Shown here: positions 17,707 through 27,101 of the stretch, piece after piece
Layout of the letters: every line of letters starts with the position of its first letter
How positions within the stretch are numbered: the stretch's first letter is position 1
Assembly (NCBI RefSeq): GCF_963678845.1
Contig: NZ_OY787464.1
Coordinates: 1,364,001-1,428,000, forward strand
DNA length: 64,000 nt
Source of the DNA: an uncultured Bacteroides sp.
Lineage (GTDB): Bacteria > Bacteroidota > Bacteroidia > Bacteroidales > Bacteroidaceae
Direction: 5' to 3'
Made by a program: the position numbers and the translations under genes
Notes under the pieces: generated by a model
The model's database searches: none
The model's input: the letters and a program-made list of their open reading frames with translations, nothing else
What the model was told of the DNA's origin: nothing

Positions 17707-17850
17707 TTAAATTACTTGTTCTTCAACATTCTCTCCGGAAACAGTAATAACAGAAATTGATTGCAAATTACCTGGAAAGTCAATCACAATATTCTCCTGT
17801 CAACCTGGAACTACTGAGCAATAATTATCAATGTAGAACGATGGTAAATA
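17707..17850 (-). pseudogene. decayed C-terminal tail of a glycosidase (GH2-like)
   Basis: On the minus strand a frame ending at TAA (17707-17709) reads as a short C-terminal beta-sandwich: FYIDNYCSVVPG, then a TGA stop, then QENIVIDFPGNLQSISVITV and a short end. The pattern of a D-N-Y/F step followed by a PGE turn and a final strand is common at the end of GH2 beta-mannosidase or beta-galactosidase-like proteins. The TGA stands where the turn glutamate would be. No upstream body of the enzyme remains. The family guess is tentative; that it is a remnant is more secure. The remainder of 17851-18100 shows nothing recognisable. Confidence 0.4.
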
Positions 17851-18100
17851 TGAAATTACGAGAATATTTATAAATAAAAAATTACTTTTAGTTCACTAGT
17901 TTATGGTATTTCATTCCTCGTCTGTACCTAAGCAAGCACAATCAGGTTGTTGAATATCGTATTTTATAGATTAGTCTGTATATGTTTTGTAGTCCTCACA
18001 GGTCTTTTATATAGATAAAGATCCTTTTATCCCAGAATAGAATCATATCAAAAAATTAATGTAAATAGACTACTATAGATTTTGAGTTCTGAAATTATTA

Positions 18101-18745
18101 TTAAAAATTATTTCTTGAGAGAAACCGAATAGAAAGAAAGTTAATTTTTCTACGTTTATTATCCCGGCAGATTCCATCAAATCCTCTTCCAGAAAATAAA
18201 ATTTCCACTTTCTGTTTCTGAAAAACTATACCGGCTTTTTCCCAAAGCTGGTACACTCCGAGTGCGCGCTGATAAGATGTTTGATAAGCTAAGCTAGGAT
18301 CTCCAGATATATTATCATACCCATTTCCCATATATCCTTCTATGATTAATATGAAAGAGGGAGTCCACTCGTCCTTGTCAATTTTATTAAGATAAGATTC
18401 AATTGCATGACCCGATGTTAATATTTCCTTCAAATATTTATCTTTTAGATCAGATTTATTAGCTACAAAAATGTCTTTACCTCTTAACGATTTAATTATA
18501 TATTTATCACAAGAAGGTAAATATTCAAACACTGTATCAGACCTAAATGATTCTGTTTGTCTGTTTCTTCTCTTTATATACACATATTCCTTCTCTATGC
18601 CTCTTAGTCTTGTATTTTGCTCTACCATTACTTTTGTTTTCTCAGTATAAACTTTAAAACTTAAGCCAAAAAGAACTAACATGATAACAAACATTATTGT
18701 TAACAGCCCAACAAAACCCGGCCAAAAAAGGTCTTTACTCTTCAT
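18101..18745 (-). CDS. MotB/OmpA-like membrane protein, last gene of the cytoskeletal operon
   Basis: Inner-membrane protein with one N-terminal helix (residues 6-30, FWPGFVGLLTIMFVIMLVLF) and a C-terminal OmpA-like domain (about 130-210). In MotB and ZorB-like relatives the start of this helix carries a DLMT-type aspartate that binds the ion; here the matching residue is Gly13 (GLLT). The OmpA-like domain keeps EGYMGN in place of EGHTD, the RALGVY helix and a final NKRRKINF, but lacks the first aspartate used for peptidoglycan binding. It should pair with the MotA-like protein encoded 12 bases upstream. Probably structural rather than a true ion-driven stator; that is inference. Confidence 0.75.
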   Translation of the reverse strand: MKSKDLFWPGFVGLLTIMFVIMLVLFGLSFKVYTEKTKVMVEQNTRLRGIEKEYVYIKRRNRQTESFRSDTVFEYLPSCDKYIIKSLRGKDIFVANKSDLKDKYLKEILTSGHAIESYLNKIDKDEWTPSFILIIEGYMGNGYDNISGDPSLAYQTSYQRALGVYQLWEKAGIVFQKQKVEILFSGRGFDGICRDNKRRKINFLSIRFLSRNNF

Positions 18746-18757
18746 TATTACTATAAA

Positions 18758-20125
18758 TTATTCTTCAGCATCCCCTTCATAAGAATCTTCTATATTAGTT
18801 CCATCCGATTTTAGAGATTTAACATCATTACGAATTGTTGAAACAATATCCATAAACTCTTCTTCTTTTTGTGTATACAAAAACAATGTTTCATTGAGTT
18901 GTTTTATCTCTTCAGAAATCACCTCCAGATTAGCCAACTTCTGGAATGGGCTTTCCTGATTGGTAATCTCAAAAGCATTTTTTATCGCAGTCTCAAAATT
19001 ATCTACCAAAGAACGAACACTTTTCAAATTCACTTTCAGGTATTCTTCTACGACGTCATTACTTTGATTCGTATAATTTTCAACTAATGACTGCTTCTGA
19101 TCCAAATCAGTTAAATGTCTTTGAACAAGATTCAGCTGCTTACTACCTAATAGTTGGCTTTCGTTTATTGATTCACCCAACTCATTAATACTACTTTCAA
19201 ATGTAGAAACACGATCCAAGAGTTTATGCATACTAGCAATAAACTGTGAATTTTTTTCCATCACTTCATTAAGATTCTTCTGCTTCTGTACAAAATCATC
19301 CATTGCTGGCAGCATCTTTTCAGTCCGGTCAATTATATCCATATTGACTTTTATGAGGTTCTGATATTTACTGCTATACAGTTCATTTAAGATTTCTTTC
19401 TGAGTACCTATTCCATCGGCTATTGTCTGCATATTCTCTGCAAGATTAACTACTATATTGTTAATATTGCCAATATTATCAGAGAAAACTGTATTGAAGT
19501 TATCAAGGGTACCTTTCAATCGACCTAATGCATCAACAATATTACTACCCATTCCCGGCAAGAGTTTTGTCTGAACAAATGTATAATATTTATTTTTTTT
19601 GTGATCTCTGCACTTAATTGCATATGCTAGTTTGTAATTAGCAATTGTTGATAAAAGGAGTCCTACAAAGCTTGTTACCATAGCTATCACTACTCCCCAT
19701 AGAAAATAATTAATTCCTTGTTCACTGTAGATTCCAATCACGTTCAAAGAAAATAGCCCTACAGCAACTCCCACAAACGTACCCATTAACCCTACATACA
19801 AAGGTATTGAAATACCGGATGCAGCTTCTGATTCTTTTGAAGTAGAAACCCTTTCCGATAAATTCTGAATAACATAAAAATCATCTGTACCTTGATTTTC
19901 TCTAAGATAAGAGTTGGTTGAATCTATAATGGAAGTAAAATCTAGCAACACCTTCTTACTATTCACACTGATCACTTGGGTACCATTCTCTTTAATAATA
20001 CTCAAAGTGCTCACTGAAGGATATAAGTTCTTCAGGGTTCTTATACCAACAACTGTCTTGAAAAAGAAAGCTATTTGAATCCAGATTACAATTACTACTA
20101 TAGTAATAATTAAACTTATATCCAT
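18758..20125 (-). CDS. MotA/ExbB/ZorA-like membrane protein with long coiled-coil tail
   Basis: Residues 1-25 form one membrane helix. Residues 106-131 (YVGLMGTFVGVAVGLF) and 140-165 form the helix pair typical of the MotA/TolQ/ExbB proton-channel fold. The remaining ~285 residues are polar, helical and rich in heptad-like Asn/Leu/Ile repeats, predicting a long cytoplasmic coiled coil as in ZorA. It lies directly before the MotB/OmpA-like gene, as motor pairs do. In this operon it might anchor or drive the actin-like and tubulin-like proteins. The MotA-fold call is firm; the role is unknown. Confidence 0.8.
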   Translation of the reverse strand: MDISLIITIVVIVIWIQIAFFFKTVVGIRTLKNLYPSVSTLSIIKENGTQVISVNSKKVLLDFTSIIDSTNSYLRENQGTDDFYVIQNLSERVSTSKESEAASGISIPLYVGLMGTFVGVAVGLFSLNVIGIYSEQGINYFLWGVVIAMVTSFVGLLLSTIANYKLAYAIKCRDHKKNKYYTFVQTKLLPGMGSNIVDALGRLKGTLDNFNTVFSDNIGNINNIVVNLAENMQTIADGIGTQKEILNELYSSKYQNLIKVNMDIIDRTEKMLPAMDDFVQKQKNLNEVMEKNSQFIASMHKLLDRVSTFESSINELGESINESQLLGSKQLNLVQRHLTDLDQKQSLVENYTNQSNDVVEEYLKVNLKSVRSLVDNFETAIKNAFEITNQESPFQKLANLEVISEEIKQLNETLFLYTQKEEEFMDIVSTIRNDVKSLKSDGTNIEDSYEGDAEE

Positions 20126-20142
20126 GGTCCTATTAAATTCAT

Positions 20143-23100
20143 TTATTTAAAGACTACTTTTCCTTTTGTCTGAACCTCCCATTTATTTTCATTCAAATGC
20201 AATCGGGCCGGTTCTATTTCTTTCACAATCTTGCAATCCGATGTAGGATACTCTTCAAAATCAAGAAAAGGCTTAATCCAGTTTTCTACATTCGGAATCA
20301 TTTTAGAAGAAATATTGTCACTTGTTATTAATGACAAAGATGCCACAGTAGGCCTTTCTGTTTCCACCATAATTCTATAAATTGAATCCAGGCGTTGCTC
20401 TTTCGATAAATTCTTATGAAAGAAAAATCCATTCCCGTCCATATTTTTAGCGTAATACACTTCCTTATTGATAAACATATCCAGATCATCTTTGGTAAAT
20501 CCGGTCATAAAATCAATGAGGCCTACAATTGGATAGAAAAACAATGTCTCAGAAAGTTCAGCCTCATCAGCCTGACCTTTTGTGTATTTCGAGAAACCAT
20601 TATTATAGTATCCCTCAACTTTACTTATCAGTATACCTTCAAAAGCTTTCAGGTTAATATTCTCATTAAACTCTCTTCCCAGATGCAATTCCACAAACAT
20701 CTTACAATACAATTGAATAAACTCTTTCACATTTTCAATAATACTGTTCTTTAGTTCATCCCTCTTCTCACCACGTACGTCCTTGTAAGTATGGAAACGA
20801 TACTTATCCTCATAACTAATTTCACACCCCACGAATAGTGAGTTAGAAAGTCTTACAGAATTATCTTTATATAATCCGCCATAACAGGTTGATTCTTTAC
20901 GATCCGTTTCTGGCAAAACAATCTGTATCTTGCGTCCCTTTTCACCGAATATTGACTGGAAAATATAGCTGCAGTATTCTCCTATAATATTCTTATTTCG
21001 ACTTAAAAGATCAATATACTTACTTCCATTTCCACTAAATATGATGCAGGAAGGATAATCCTCTCCAGCATCTTTCATAAACTGGGCTGCATGATACATT
21101 AAGGCTGAAAGATGGAAAAGAAAGACTTTCTTATAAACGCCATTAGACAAAAGATCGCTTATCCTAGATGCGTTTTCATTCGCAAACCAAAAATTTATAA
21201 TCTCGGCGGAACTATATTTCTCATTCGTCTGATATTGTTTGTTTAGTCCATTCAGATTGGTCGACTTGAAATTATCGGTGATTCTCTTTTGGATACTTTT
21301 ATAAATGCCATTTTCTTTCACATTAGAGAAACTGTTATATCCATTTCGCCACAAATCATTGCAGGCAAAATTCACAGAAGTACCCCTTACCGGTATTTCA
21401 TTCTTAAAAATCATAAAGTCTGTAGAACCACCTCCAATATCAACAGTAAGTACTGAGTTATTATTATCCAGCATACCAGCATTCTTGTAATAATAATACG
21501 GAGCCTCAGACTCTGTTACATTAAATAGTTCTGCTTTCTCGCCAAAAAGAGTTGTATAGTTATTCTTCCACATCTGCTTATAGTTCTCCTTCGCTGTCTG
21601 AGAAAAGCTCAGCGGATTGAACCAAGTCATTTTAGTTAGCTCTGGGTTTCCTCCGTTTAGTATAATCTTATACTTCACCATCCTTAATATCTCATTGATA
21701 AAGATGGAAACCCTTTCCTTATCCTTATCCTCTTCACTCCATTTTATATTCGAAACAATTACTTGATCTTTCCGCATTTCCCTTTTCTCATATGTGAAAG
21801 ATATATTGCTATTATCAAGTAACTTCAGTTCATCACTTTCATTATTCTTCTCACACAATGCTGTACGAATGGGAAAATTATATTTTTCATTCCCTCTGCT
21901 CATTATCACAGAAGGTATAAATTCCGAAGCCTGAACATCGAGTGTAGACTCATCAAAGCCAAAGAATTCCTCATACAACGACGTAATCTTTTTATCATTC
22001 CCTTCATTATCGGCCGGGCTATGCAGCATTACCACTTGCCGGTCATCAGGAATTATCTCAAAAGGTTTGGGCTTTATACCATTATCCCCCGTAAATGCAA
22101 TGAATGTATTTGTTGTACCAAAATCCACAGCAATATGAAAATCTCTGGGACCAATTTTTTTCTTATTCCACTTCGGAATCACCAAGCCATCTGCTTTATG
22201 GGTAAAATCGACGGGGAATGATAAGCGAATCAAAGAGAACGTGGTATTATTTACCTGATAATATATAGAACCAAGATCACTGCTTTCATCAATCATTCTT
22301 CTTTCATAGCGTGTGCAATAAATGTTCATGGATTCATTTTTATCAACTTCCTGAATGGGTTGATAGAAATCATTCACCTTCCTGAAGAAAGTAAGATTGT
22401 ATAAGGATACAGGCATTTTTTTATTTGCATCTGCAATGGTAAGCATCACCTTAAAGTAATCATTCTCAGAAGTAGGCTTATCATCTGCGTCTATCACCTG
22501 CAAGAATGGAAAAATGCCTAAATTCACATTAGCCACATACTCTTCCAAAACAATAATGGTATATTTCTCTTCCGCATCTCCGGTACTTATCTGCTTTCTA
22601 TAGATTTGCGATTTCTGTTTATTTTCACCCGGCAATGTCAACATTACCTTTACCTCTTTAGCTGATTCCTGGTATTCCACTTTCAGGTTCTGATAATCCA
22701 CACTATTGAGAGCCTCAACTCTTAACGGTAACAGATAATCATAGTTTCGTTCTTCCTTATCATTCACATAAGACCCACAAACAAAATTCTCAGTATCTAT
22801 TTTAAAGCGAACTTTTATCAAATGATCTGTAAAAAAGTTCATTGAATTTATTCCGGTACTTTTACAAATCTCTACTCCGTTAATATGAACATTACTGTTA
22901 TCTTCACTCAACACAGGCTTAGTCTGAACCATATCAATAGTGCTCAGATTAACCCTCTGTGCCCAGTATTTTATGTAATTTCTAAAATTGACTATATGAT
23001 CAGAAGTACATTGTTCCACAATGCTCAATACATACTTCTGAAACAATGCATCTCTGTCCTCGAATAGACGAATACCTGTAAAATATTTCTTTTTTGTATT

Positions 23101-23676
23101 CGGGTTTATCAGGTCAAAATGTTCCTGATAACCAGGATTCATAAAACTTCGATCCTCATATTTATCCAGATTGGGAGTTGTGAATAAAAACGTAAAAGGT
23201 GATGACCCAGCTAATATCTGATTTTTATATTTTATAAGTATAAACTCATCCATCTCCTCAAAAGAATTATCAGTAAGGTAACCCTCCAAAGAATCTGCTA
23301 AATTCTGTGAATCGACACTTCGCAGTTCCTTTAGTCCCTTGTGCTTATTCCACACTCTTACTTTTACTTCCTCCTTTTTATCTTCATGATACTTCAGGTT
23401 AAACAATAGTTCAAAGACATCCAGGCAATCGGACACTATAAACTTATAACATTCTCCACAATTATTTGTCTTATTCAACAAATCATAGGTAAGCATGGAA
23501 AACGCATCGTTCACCACATAAAGTCGGGCCAATGGAGAAGGAACAGCATTTAGTGCCTTGCCGTTTTTCGTAGTCTTATCCTTCACCTTACCGGCAATCA
23601 TCCCCTGATTAATCGGTCCGCATGAGCTCCATTCATTTTTTGAAGCACCGGTTTCGCATATATTCAGTTCTTTCAT
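20143..23676 (-). CDS. giant actin/Hsp70-fold ATPase of unknown function
   Basis: 1177-residue cytoplasmic protein without membrane helices. The first ~500 residues are a beta-rich region that I do not recognise. From about residue 512 the sugar-kinase/Hsp70/actin fold begins: phosphate-1 loop HIAVDFGTTNTFIAF (~517), phosphate-2 loop LTVDIGGGSTDFMIF (~745), and adenosine-binding loop CIIFSGNGSKYIDLL (~880). A helical C-terminus follows. The nucleotide motifs are intact, so ATP binding and hydrolysis are expected. The size and layout recall SrfB-type proteins, which I cannot confirm. It is encoded between tubulin-like and MotA-like genes with gaps of 7 and 17 bases. Confidence 0.75.
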   Translation of the reverse strand: MKELNICETGASKNEWSSCGPINQGMIAGKVKDKTTKNGKALNAVPSPLARLYVVNDAFSMLTYDLLNKTNNCGECYKFIVSDCLDVFELLFNLKYHEDKKEEVKVRVWNKHKGLKELRSVDSQNLADSLEGYLTDNSFEEMDEFILIKYKNQILAGSSPFTFLFTTPNLDKYEDRSFMNPGYQEHFDLINPNTKKKYFTGIRLFEDRDALFQKYVLSIVEQCTSDHIVNFRNYIKYWAQRVNLSTIDMVQTKPVLSEDNSNVHINGVEICKSTGINSMNFFTDHLIKVRFKIDTENFVCGSYVNDKEERNYDYLLPLRVEALNSVDYQNLKVEYQESAKEVKVMLTLPGENKQKSQIYRKQISTGDAEEKYTIIVLEEYVANVNLGIFPFLQVIDADDKPTSENDYFKVMLTIADANKKMPVSLYNLTFFRKVNDFYQPIQEVDKNESMNIYCTRYERRMIDESSDLGSIYYQVNNTTFSLIRLSFPVDFTHKADGLVIPKWNKKKIGPRDFHIAVDFGTTNTFIAFTGDNGIKPKPFEIIPDDRQVVMLHSPADNEGNDKKITSLYEEFFGFDESTLDVQASEFIPSVIMSRGNEKYNFPIRTALCEKNNESDELKLLDNSNISFTYEKREMRKDQVIVSNIKWSEEDKDKERVSIFINEILRMVKYKIILNGGNPELTKMTWFNPLSFSQTAKENYKQMWKNNYTTLFGEKAELFNVTESEAPYYYYKNAGMLDNNNSVLTVDIGGGSTDFMIFKNEIPVRGTSVNFACNDLWRNGYNSFSNVKENGIYKSIQKRITDNFKSTNLNGLNKQYQTNEKYSSAEIINFWFANENASRISDLLSNGVYKKVFLFHLSALMYHAAQFMKDAGEDYPSCIIFSGNGSKYIDLLSRNKNIIGEYCSYIFQSIFGEKGRKIQIVLPETDRKESTCYGGLYKDNSVRLSNSLFVGCEISYEDKYRFHTYKDVRGEKRDELKNSIIENVKEFIQLYCKMFVELHLGREFNENINLKAFEGILISKVEGYYNNGFSKYTKGQADEAELSETLFFYPIVGLIDFMTGFTKDDLDMFINKEVYYAKNMDGNGFFFHKNLSKEQRLDSIYRIMVETERPTVASLSLITSDNISSKMIPNVENWIKPFLDFEEYPTSDCKIVKEIEPARLHLNENKWEVQTKGKVVFK

Positions 23677-23683
23677 ATAGCCT

Positions 23684-25144
23684 CTACTTTATAAACTTAT
23701 TCATATTATCTATTGCTTCATACATCATTTCTGTGTACATTTCATACACATTATCCATATTCTGGCTTTTGTATTTCTTTTCAAGAAGAATCATCTCATG
23801 CAAATAGTAGGACAAGCCATACGGTATTTTTGCCCATAAACAGCTCTTTGTATTTGAAAATTCGTGTCCTTGAAGCGGAAAATCATTCAGTGTATTATTC
23901 TCACTCAAACGGAACGGAGCAAAAGCTCTGTCATTGTCACTAAGTTCTTTCAGCCACTTATAAAAATCCTTATTAAACTCATCCAATAACTGAAAGAACC
24001 CACTATTATAAAAGGCATCATTAAAACCTGATGTTTTTCTCAGCGGAAAATCTTTTTCCTTCTTCACTAACTCATTGACCATAGTAAAGGTATAATAGTT
24101 CAATAGTGAGTAAACAATCTCCTGATGAGCCAAACCAATATTATCCCAGTTCAGCACTTCTTCATTTTTATCAATGCAGATGCTGTAATATTCAGTTTTA
24201 CGGCTATCAGGCTTCTTATTTTGTTCAGCGGGTGTATTCTTAATATAATGTAGCACAGATGTGGCCGATATAAATTCAATAAAATGGGTTCCGTTCTGTT
24301 GCAACTCCTCATCATTGGTATATGGCTTTTGTTGCTTATCATCGGCAATATAATACAACGCATCCACTTTTAACTCCTTATCATAATAGCTTAAAGCAGC
24401 TTTCGTTTTTGTTATAAAACAGTTGGAATTAATATCATTATTAGGATCTTCCTTTTTAGGTGGAGTCAATTCAAAATAAGGCATTACGGCAATAGCACCT
24501 ATACTTGCATTTTGTAGATATGTATTTCCACACGAGCGTATTTTCTTTACCAACAAAGGGAAACCACTAGCACCGGTACCTCCAAATACTGATGCCACAA
24601 CAAAGACCTTATCACCCTGACCAAATTTTGATGTAAAATTCTGAAACCAGTCCTGACTCTCAAAATTATTCAGCACCACACACCCCACGTTCGGACTTCC
24701 TTTAAAACCCACAGCAAGCGATCTATTAATGTTCGACTCAGAATAAAGCAGATTAATTAAATCCTGGCTTACAGAATCAGTAGGAAGTTTGCTCTTCTTA
24801 ATAAACTCACCAAAACTGCAATCCAGACGAAGATCATAATCAAAGTTGGGATTACCATCATCATTCAATCCTAGATTATCTAAAGAAACCAGCCGGGTAT
24901 GAAAGAAATTATCCCCAGAAATAGAGCTTCTTGTTATCATACTCCTGATCTCACAATATTTATCAAGCGTTCTCTTACAGTTTGTAAACTCATCCAAAGA
25001 TTTGTGAGGATCAATTAATACCGGAATGATATCTTCATTTTCACCTTTCTCATTACAGACCTTATAACCTGATGCCAAAAGCATTGTCAGAGATTTCATC
25101 ACCCTGAGTCCGGTTCCACCAATACAAAATAAAAATGTACTCAT
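23684..25144 (-). CDS. tubulin/FtsZ-like GTPase
   Basis: 486 residues. The N-terminus MSTFLFCIGGTGLRV carries the first nucleotide loop (Gly9-Gly12), and residues 188-193 (GGTGAS, within FVVASVFGGTGASGFP) form the tubulin signature loop that contacts GTP phosphates. This matches the tubulin-like family distinct from canonical FtsZ (Pfam Tubulin_2 type). The C-terminal 150 residues are helical and end in a short amphipathic segment. No membrane helix. Likely forms nucleotide-dependent filaments or rings at the membrane with its operon partners; this is inferred from the family, not seen. It overlaps nothing and is 2 bases from its upstream neighbour. Confidence 0.78.
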   Translation of the reverse strand: MSTFLFCIGGTGLRVMKSLTMLLASGYKVCNEKGENEDIIPVLIDPHKSLDEFTNCKRTLDKYCEIRSMITRSSISGDNFFHTRLVSLDNLGLNDDGNPNFDYDLRLDCSFGEFIKKSKLPTDSVSQDLINLLYSESNINRSLAVGFKGSPNVGCVVLNNFESQDWFQNFTSKFGQGDKVFVVASVFGGTGASGFPLLVKKIRSCGNTYLQNASIGAIAVMPYFELTPPKKEDPNNDINSNCFITKTKAALSYYDKELKVDALYYIADDKQQKPYTNDEELQQNGTHFIEFISATSVLHYIKNTPAEQNKKPDSRKTEYYSICIDKNEEVLNWDNIGLAHQEIVYSLLNYYTFTMVNELVKKEKDFPLRKTSGFNDAFYNSGFFQLLDEFNKDFYKWLKELSDNDRAFAPFRLSENNTLNDFPLQGHEFSNTKSCLWAKIPYGLSYYLHEMILLEKKYKSQNMDNVYEMYTEMMYEAIDNMNKFIK

Positions 25145-25146
25145 AA

Positions 25147-25584
25147 TCAGAATAATTTAAAAGGAGTCGTTTTTGCATTTGTAAAGCCATTAAAAAAGAT
25201 AGATAGAAAGAAATAAACAATTATGCTATACAAAGAATTAATAATCACAATGCCAATAATATATCTATCAAAAGGAATATTAATATTAATCTGAAACTTC
25301 ATAATACAGAAAGTTGTTATTCCGGTTAATAGAGTACAGAATATCCCTGCCGTAATCCAATACTTACTTTTATAAAAGAGTCCCGGTAAGTTATTTAACC
25401 AAAAATAATAAACAGCCCATGTAACGGCTACCAATAAAAACATCGCCGAACCAATAATCAGATATTGATTTCCGAACAGTACTTGCACCTTCTTAGCAGC
25501 TTCCATCTCCACTTCATCAGGAGAAAAACTGTTTATAAAATCAGCCCACCTCCCTATTAATAATTCCAGCATGTAATCGTACAT
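25147..25584 (-). CDS. small multi-pass membrane protein of the cytoskeletal operon
   Basis: 145 residues with an amphipathic N-terminus and three strong hydrophobic segments, near residues 41-63 (IIGSAMFLLVAVTWAVYYFW), 75-95 and 108-130. No known motif is recognised. It is encoded 17 bases after the VWA lipoprotein gene and 2 bases before the tubulin-like gene, so translation is probably coupled. A membrane anchor or adaptor for the tubulin-like protein is a reasonable guess. Confidence 0.65.
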   Translation of the reverse strand: MYDYMLELLIGRWADFINSFSPDEVEMEAAKKVQVLFGNQYLIIGSAMFLLVAVTWAVYYFWLNNLPGLFYKSKYWITAGIFCTLLTGITTFCIMKFQININIPFDRYIIGIVIINSLYSIIVYFFLSIFFNGFTNAKTTPFKLF

Positions 25585-25601
25585 AATTCATATTTTTAGA
25601 G

Positions 25602-26870
25602 TTATCTTTTCCCTTCAGAAATTAGAACCACAAAAGGATCCTTATAATAAGACTTATTTTGTTTATCAACATTATAAGCATCCTTTAGTCCAGCAAGTAA
25701 TTGTTCAAAACTAACTGTTTTATCATATTCTACTTCATTTTTTGCGCCACATACGGAAGGAATCCAATTGGCTTCCTTTCTCTTTACAGTGACACTTATC
25801 TGAGTTGTTCCGTCTAAGATATCAGAGACCTTGATCTTGATAAAATGAGTGGCATGCACTTTAGTAGCAGCTTCCCGGCTTCCATTTCCAAAATCAAAAG
25901 CAACACTATCCGTGACGTCTTCAATCACAGCTTTTGCATTCTCTGCTTTCACCTCCAATTGTTGCATCAGTTGTTTTCCATCAGCTGAAAGGTACTGAGG
26001 CAGTTTACTCAAATCCACTGCCATATAAAATGTAACAGGATCTTTTTTATTTATATCACCTATTGTGTAATACAAGTTATTTTTCGATTCGTAAGTAACA
26101 CCATTCACAATCCCCTTATTAGCCAATAAAGTATACATCGGTCTATTAAACTCTTTTCTGTAAAATGACAATTCACCTAACAAATTTCCTTTTGGAATAC
26201 TCTGCACAATCTTTTGCTTCATTTTATTGACTGAAAAATCATTACCAATCAGAATGATATAGTATGGACTTTTCTCTATCTCATCGCCCTTGCCTGTGAT
26301 ATAAGAAGAAGTCACCCCAATAATAGAGAAGGCATACGGAGTATTTTTGATTACGTTTTTCACATCTGTGCCATATTGGGTAAGCAACACATCTGCCTGG
26401 CTGCCCGTAGGAGAATATTTCATATCAGAAATAAACATTCCCACATCATTCTTGCCAAGTGACTGAACAATTTCTTTCAGCATCTGCGGAATATGAGTAG
26501 AGCCGGAAAAACGGAAATTTCCCGCATTCATATCTCTCCTGAAATCCGCCAATGCCATCTTAGCTACAGGTTCACTGACATCCCTGAAAAGATGTACAGA
26601 ATCTATCTTGTCATAAAATTCATTCAGTACCGCCCACACATCCATCTTGAATCCTGTGCTCTTGTTGGCCTGAAAGAAACCGCTCATACTTCCTGAACTT
26701 TCTATGAAACATTTTATTTTGTTTATTTTGTAAACTGGGTCGGGCTCAGCAAATTCTTTTAAGTTCCCTCTATCGTCAAATAAACCGTAATTATCAGGGT
26801 TGATATTTTTATTATGCCCACAGCTAAGAAACAGGATTAGGGCCAAACAGTTAAATATTATTTTTTTCAT
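25602..26870 (-). CDS. VWA-domain-like lipoprotein, first gene of the cytoskeletal operon
   Basis: A lipoprotein signal with lipobox LFLSC (Cys17) sends the protein to the periplasmic side. Residues 52-155 fit a von Willebrand A fold: strand CFIESSGSMSGF giving an E-S-S-G-S version of the metal site (Glu57 replaces the usual Asp), Thr125 in SGSTHIPQM, and Asp149 in VGMFISDM. The C-terminal part (about 270-400) is beta-rich and unassigned. VWA proteins bind partners through this metal site, so it may act as the periplasmic contact of the complex. It leads the six-gene operon and has its own promoter. Confidence 0.7.
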   Translation of the reverse strand: MKKIIFNCLALILFLSCGHNKNINPDNYGLFDDRGNLKEFAEPDPVYKINKIKCFIESSGSMSGFFQANKSTGFKMDVWAVLNEFYDKIDSVHLFRDVSEPVAKMALADFRRDMNAGNFRFSGSTHIPQMLKEIVQSLGKNDVGMFISDMKYSPTGSQADVLLTQYGTDVKNVIKNTPYAFSIIGVTSSYITGKGDEIEKSPYYIILIGNDFSVNKMKQKIVQSIPKGNLLGELSFYRKEFNRPMYTLLANKGIVNGVTYESKNNLYYTIGDINKKDPVTFYMAVDLSKLPQYLSADGKQLMQQLEVKAENAKAVIEDVTDSVAFDFGNGSREAATKVHATHFIKIKVSDILDGTTQISVTVKRKEANWIPSVCGAKNEVEYDKTVSFEQLLAGLKDAYNVDKQNKSYYKDPFVVLISEGKR

Positions 26871-26931
26871 AGTAATTATATTATAAATGAACAGATTATG
26901 TTATTTATTTAGAATAACTGCTTAATAACTA

Positions 26932-26962
26932 CAAAAATATAAAAAAAAAGAAATAGTGCAAC
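26932..26962 (-). promoter_or_regulatory. promoter of the six-gene cytoskeletal operon
   Basis: On the minus strand TATTTTTG (26932-26939) matches TAnnTTTG, and a TTGC-type -33 element (26959-26962) lies 19 bases upstream. The start codon of the first gene is 62 bases downstream. The rest of the 230-base gap to the aquaporin remnant holds nothing recognisable. Confidence 0.55.
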
Positions 26963-27101
26963 TTTTTTATCGAATAAATTCAAAGGTAGTCACATATTTT
27001 ATACGTGTCATCTTTCCAACAAAAAGCAGGTCATTATGGAACAAAAAAAAACTGAAGGTTCCCCTAAAGCTTTTTTCCATCTATCATTAATAAAAAGAGT
27101 T

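Noticed and set aside
18101..20125. Zorya anti-phage system (ZorA/ZorB)
   Set aside because: The MotA-like and MotB-like pair looks like ZorA/ZorB, but no ZorC, ZorD or ZorE gene is present, the key aspartate is missing, and tubulin-like and actin-like genes are in the same operon.
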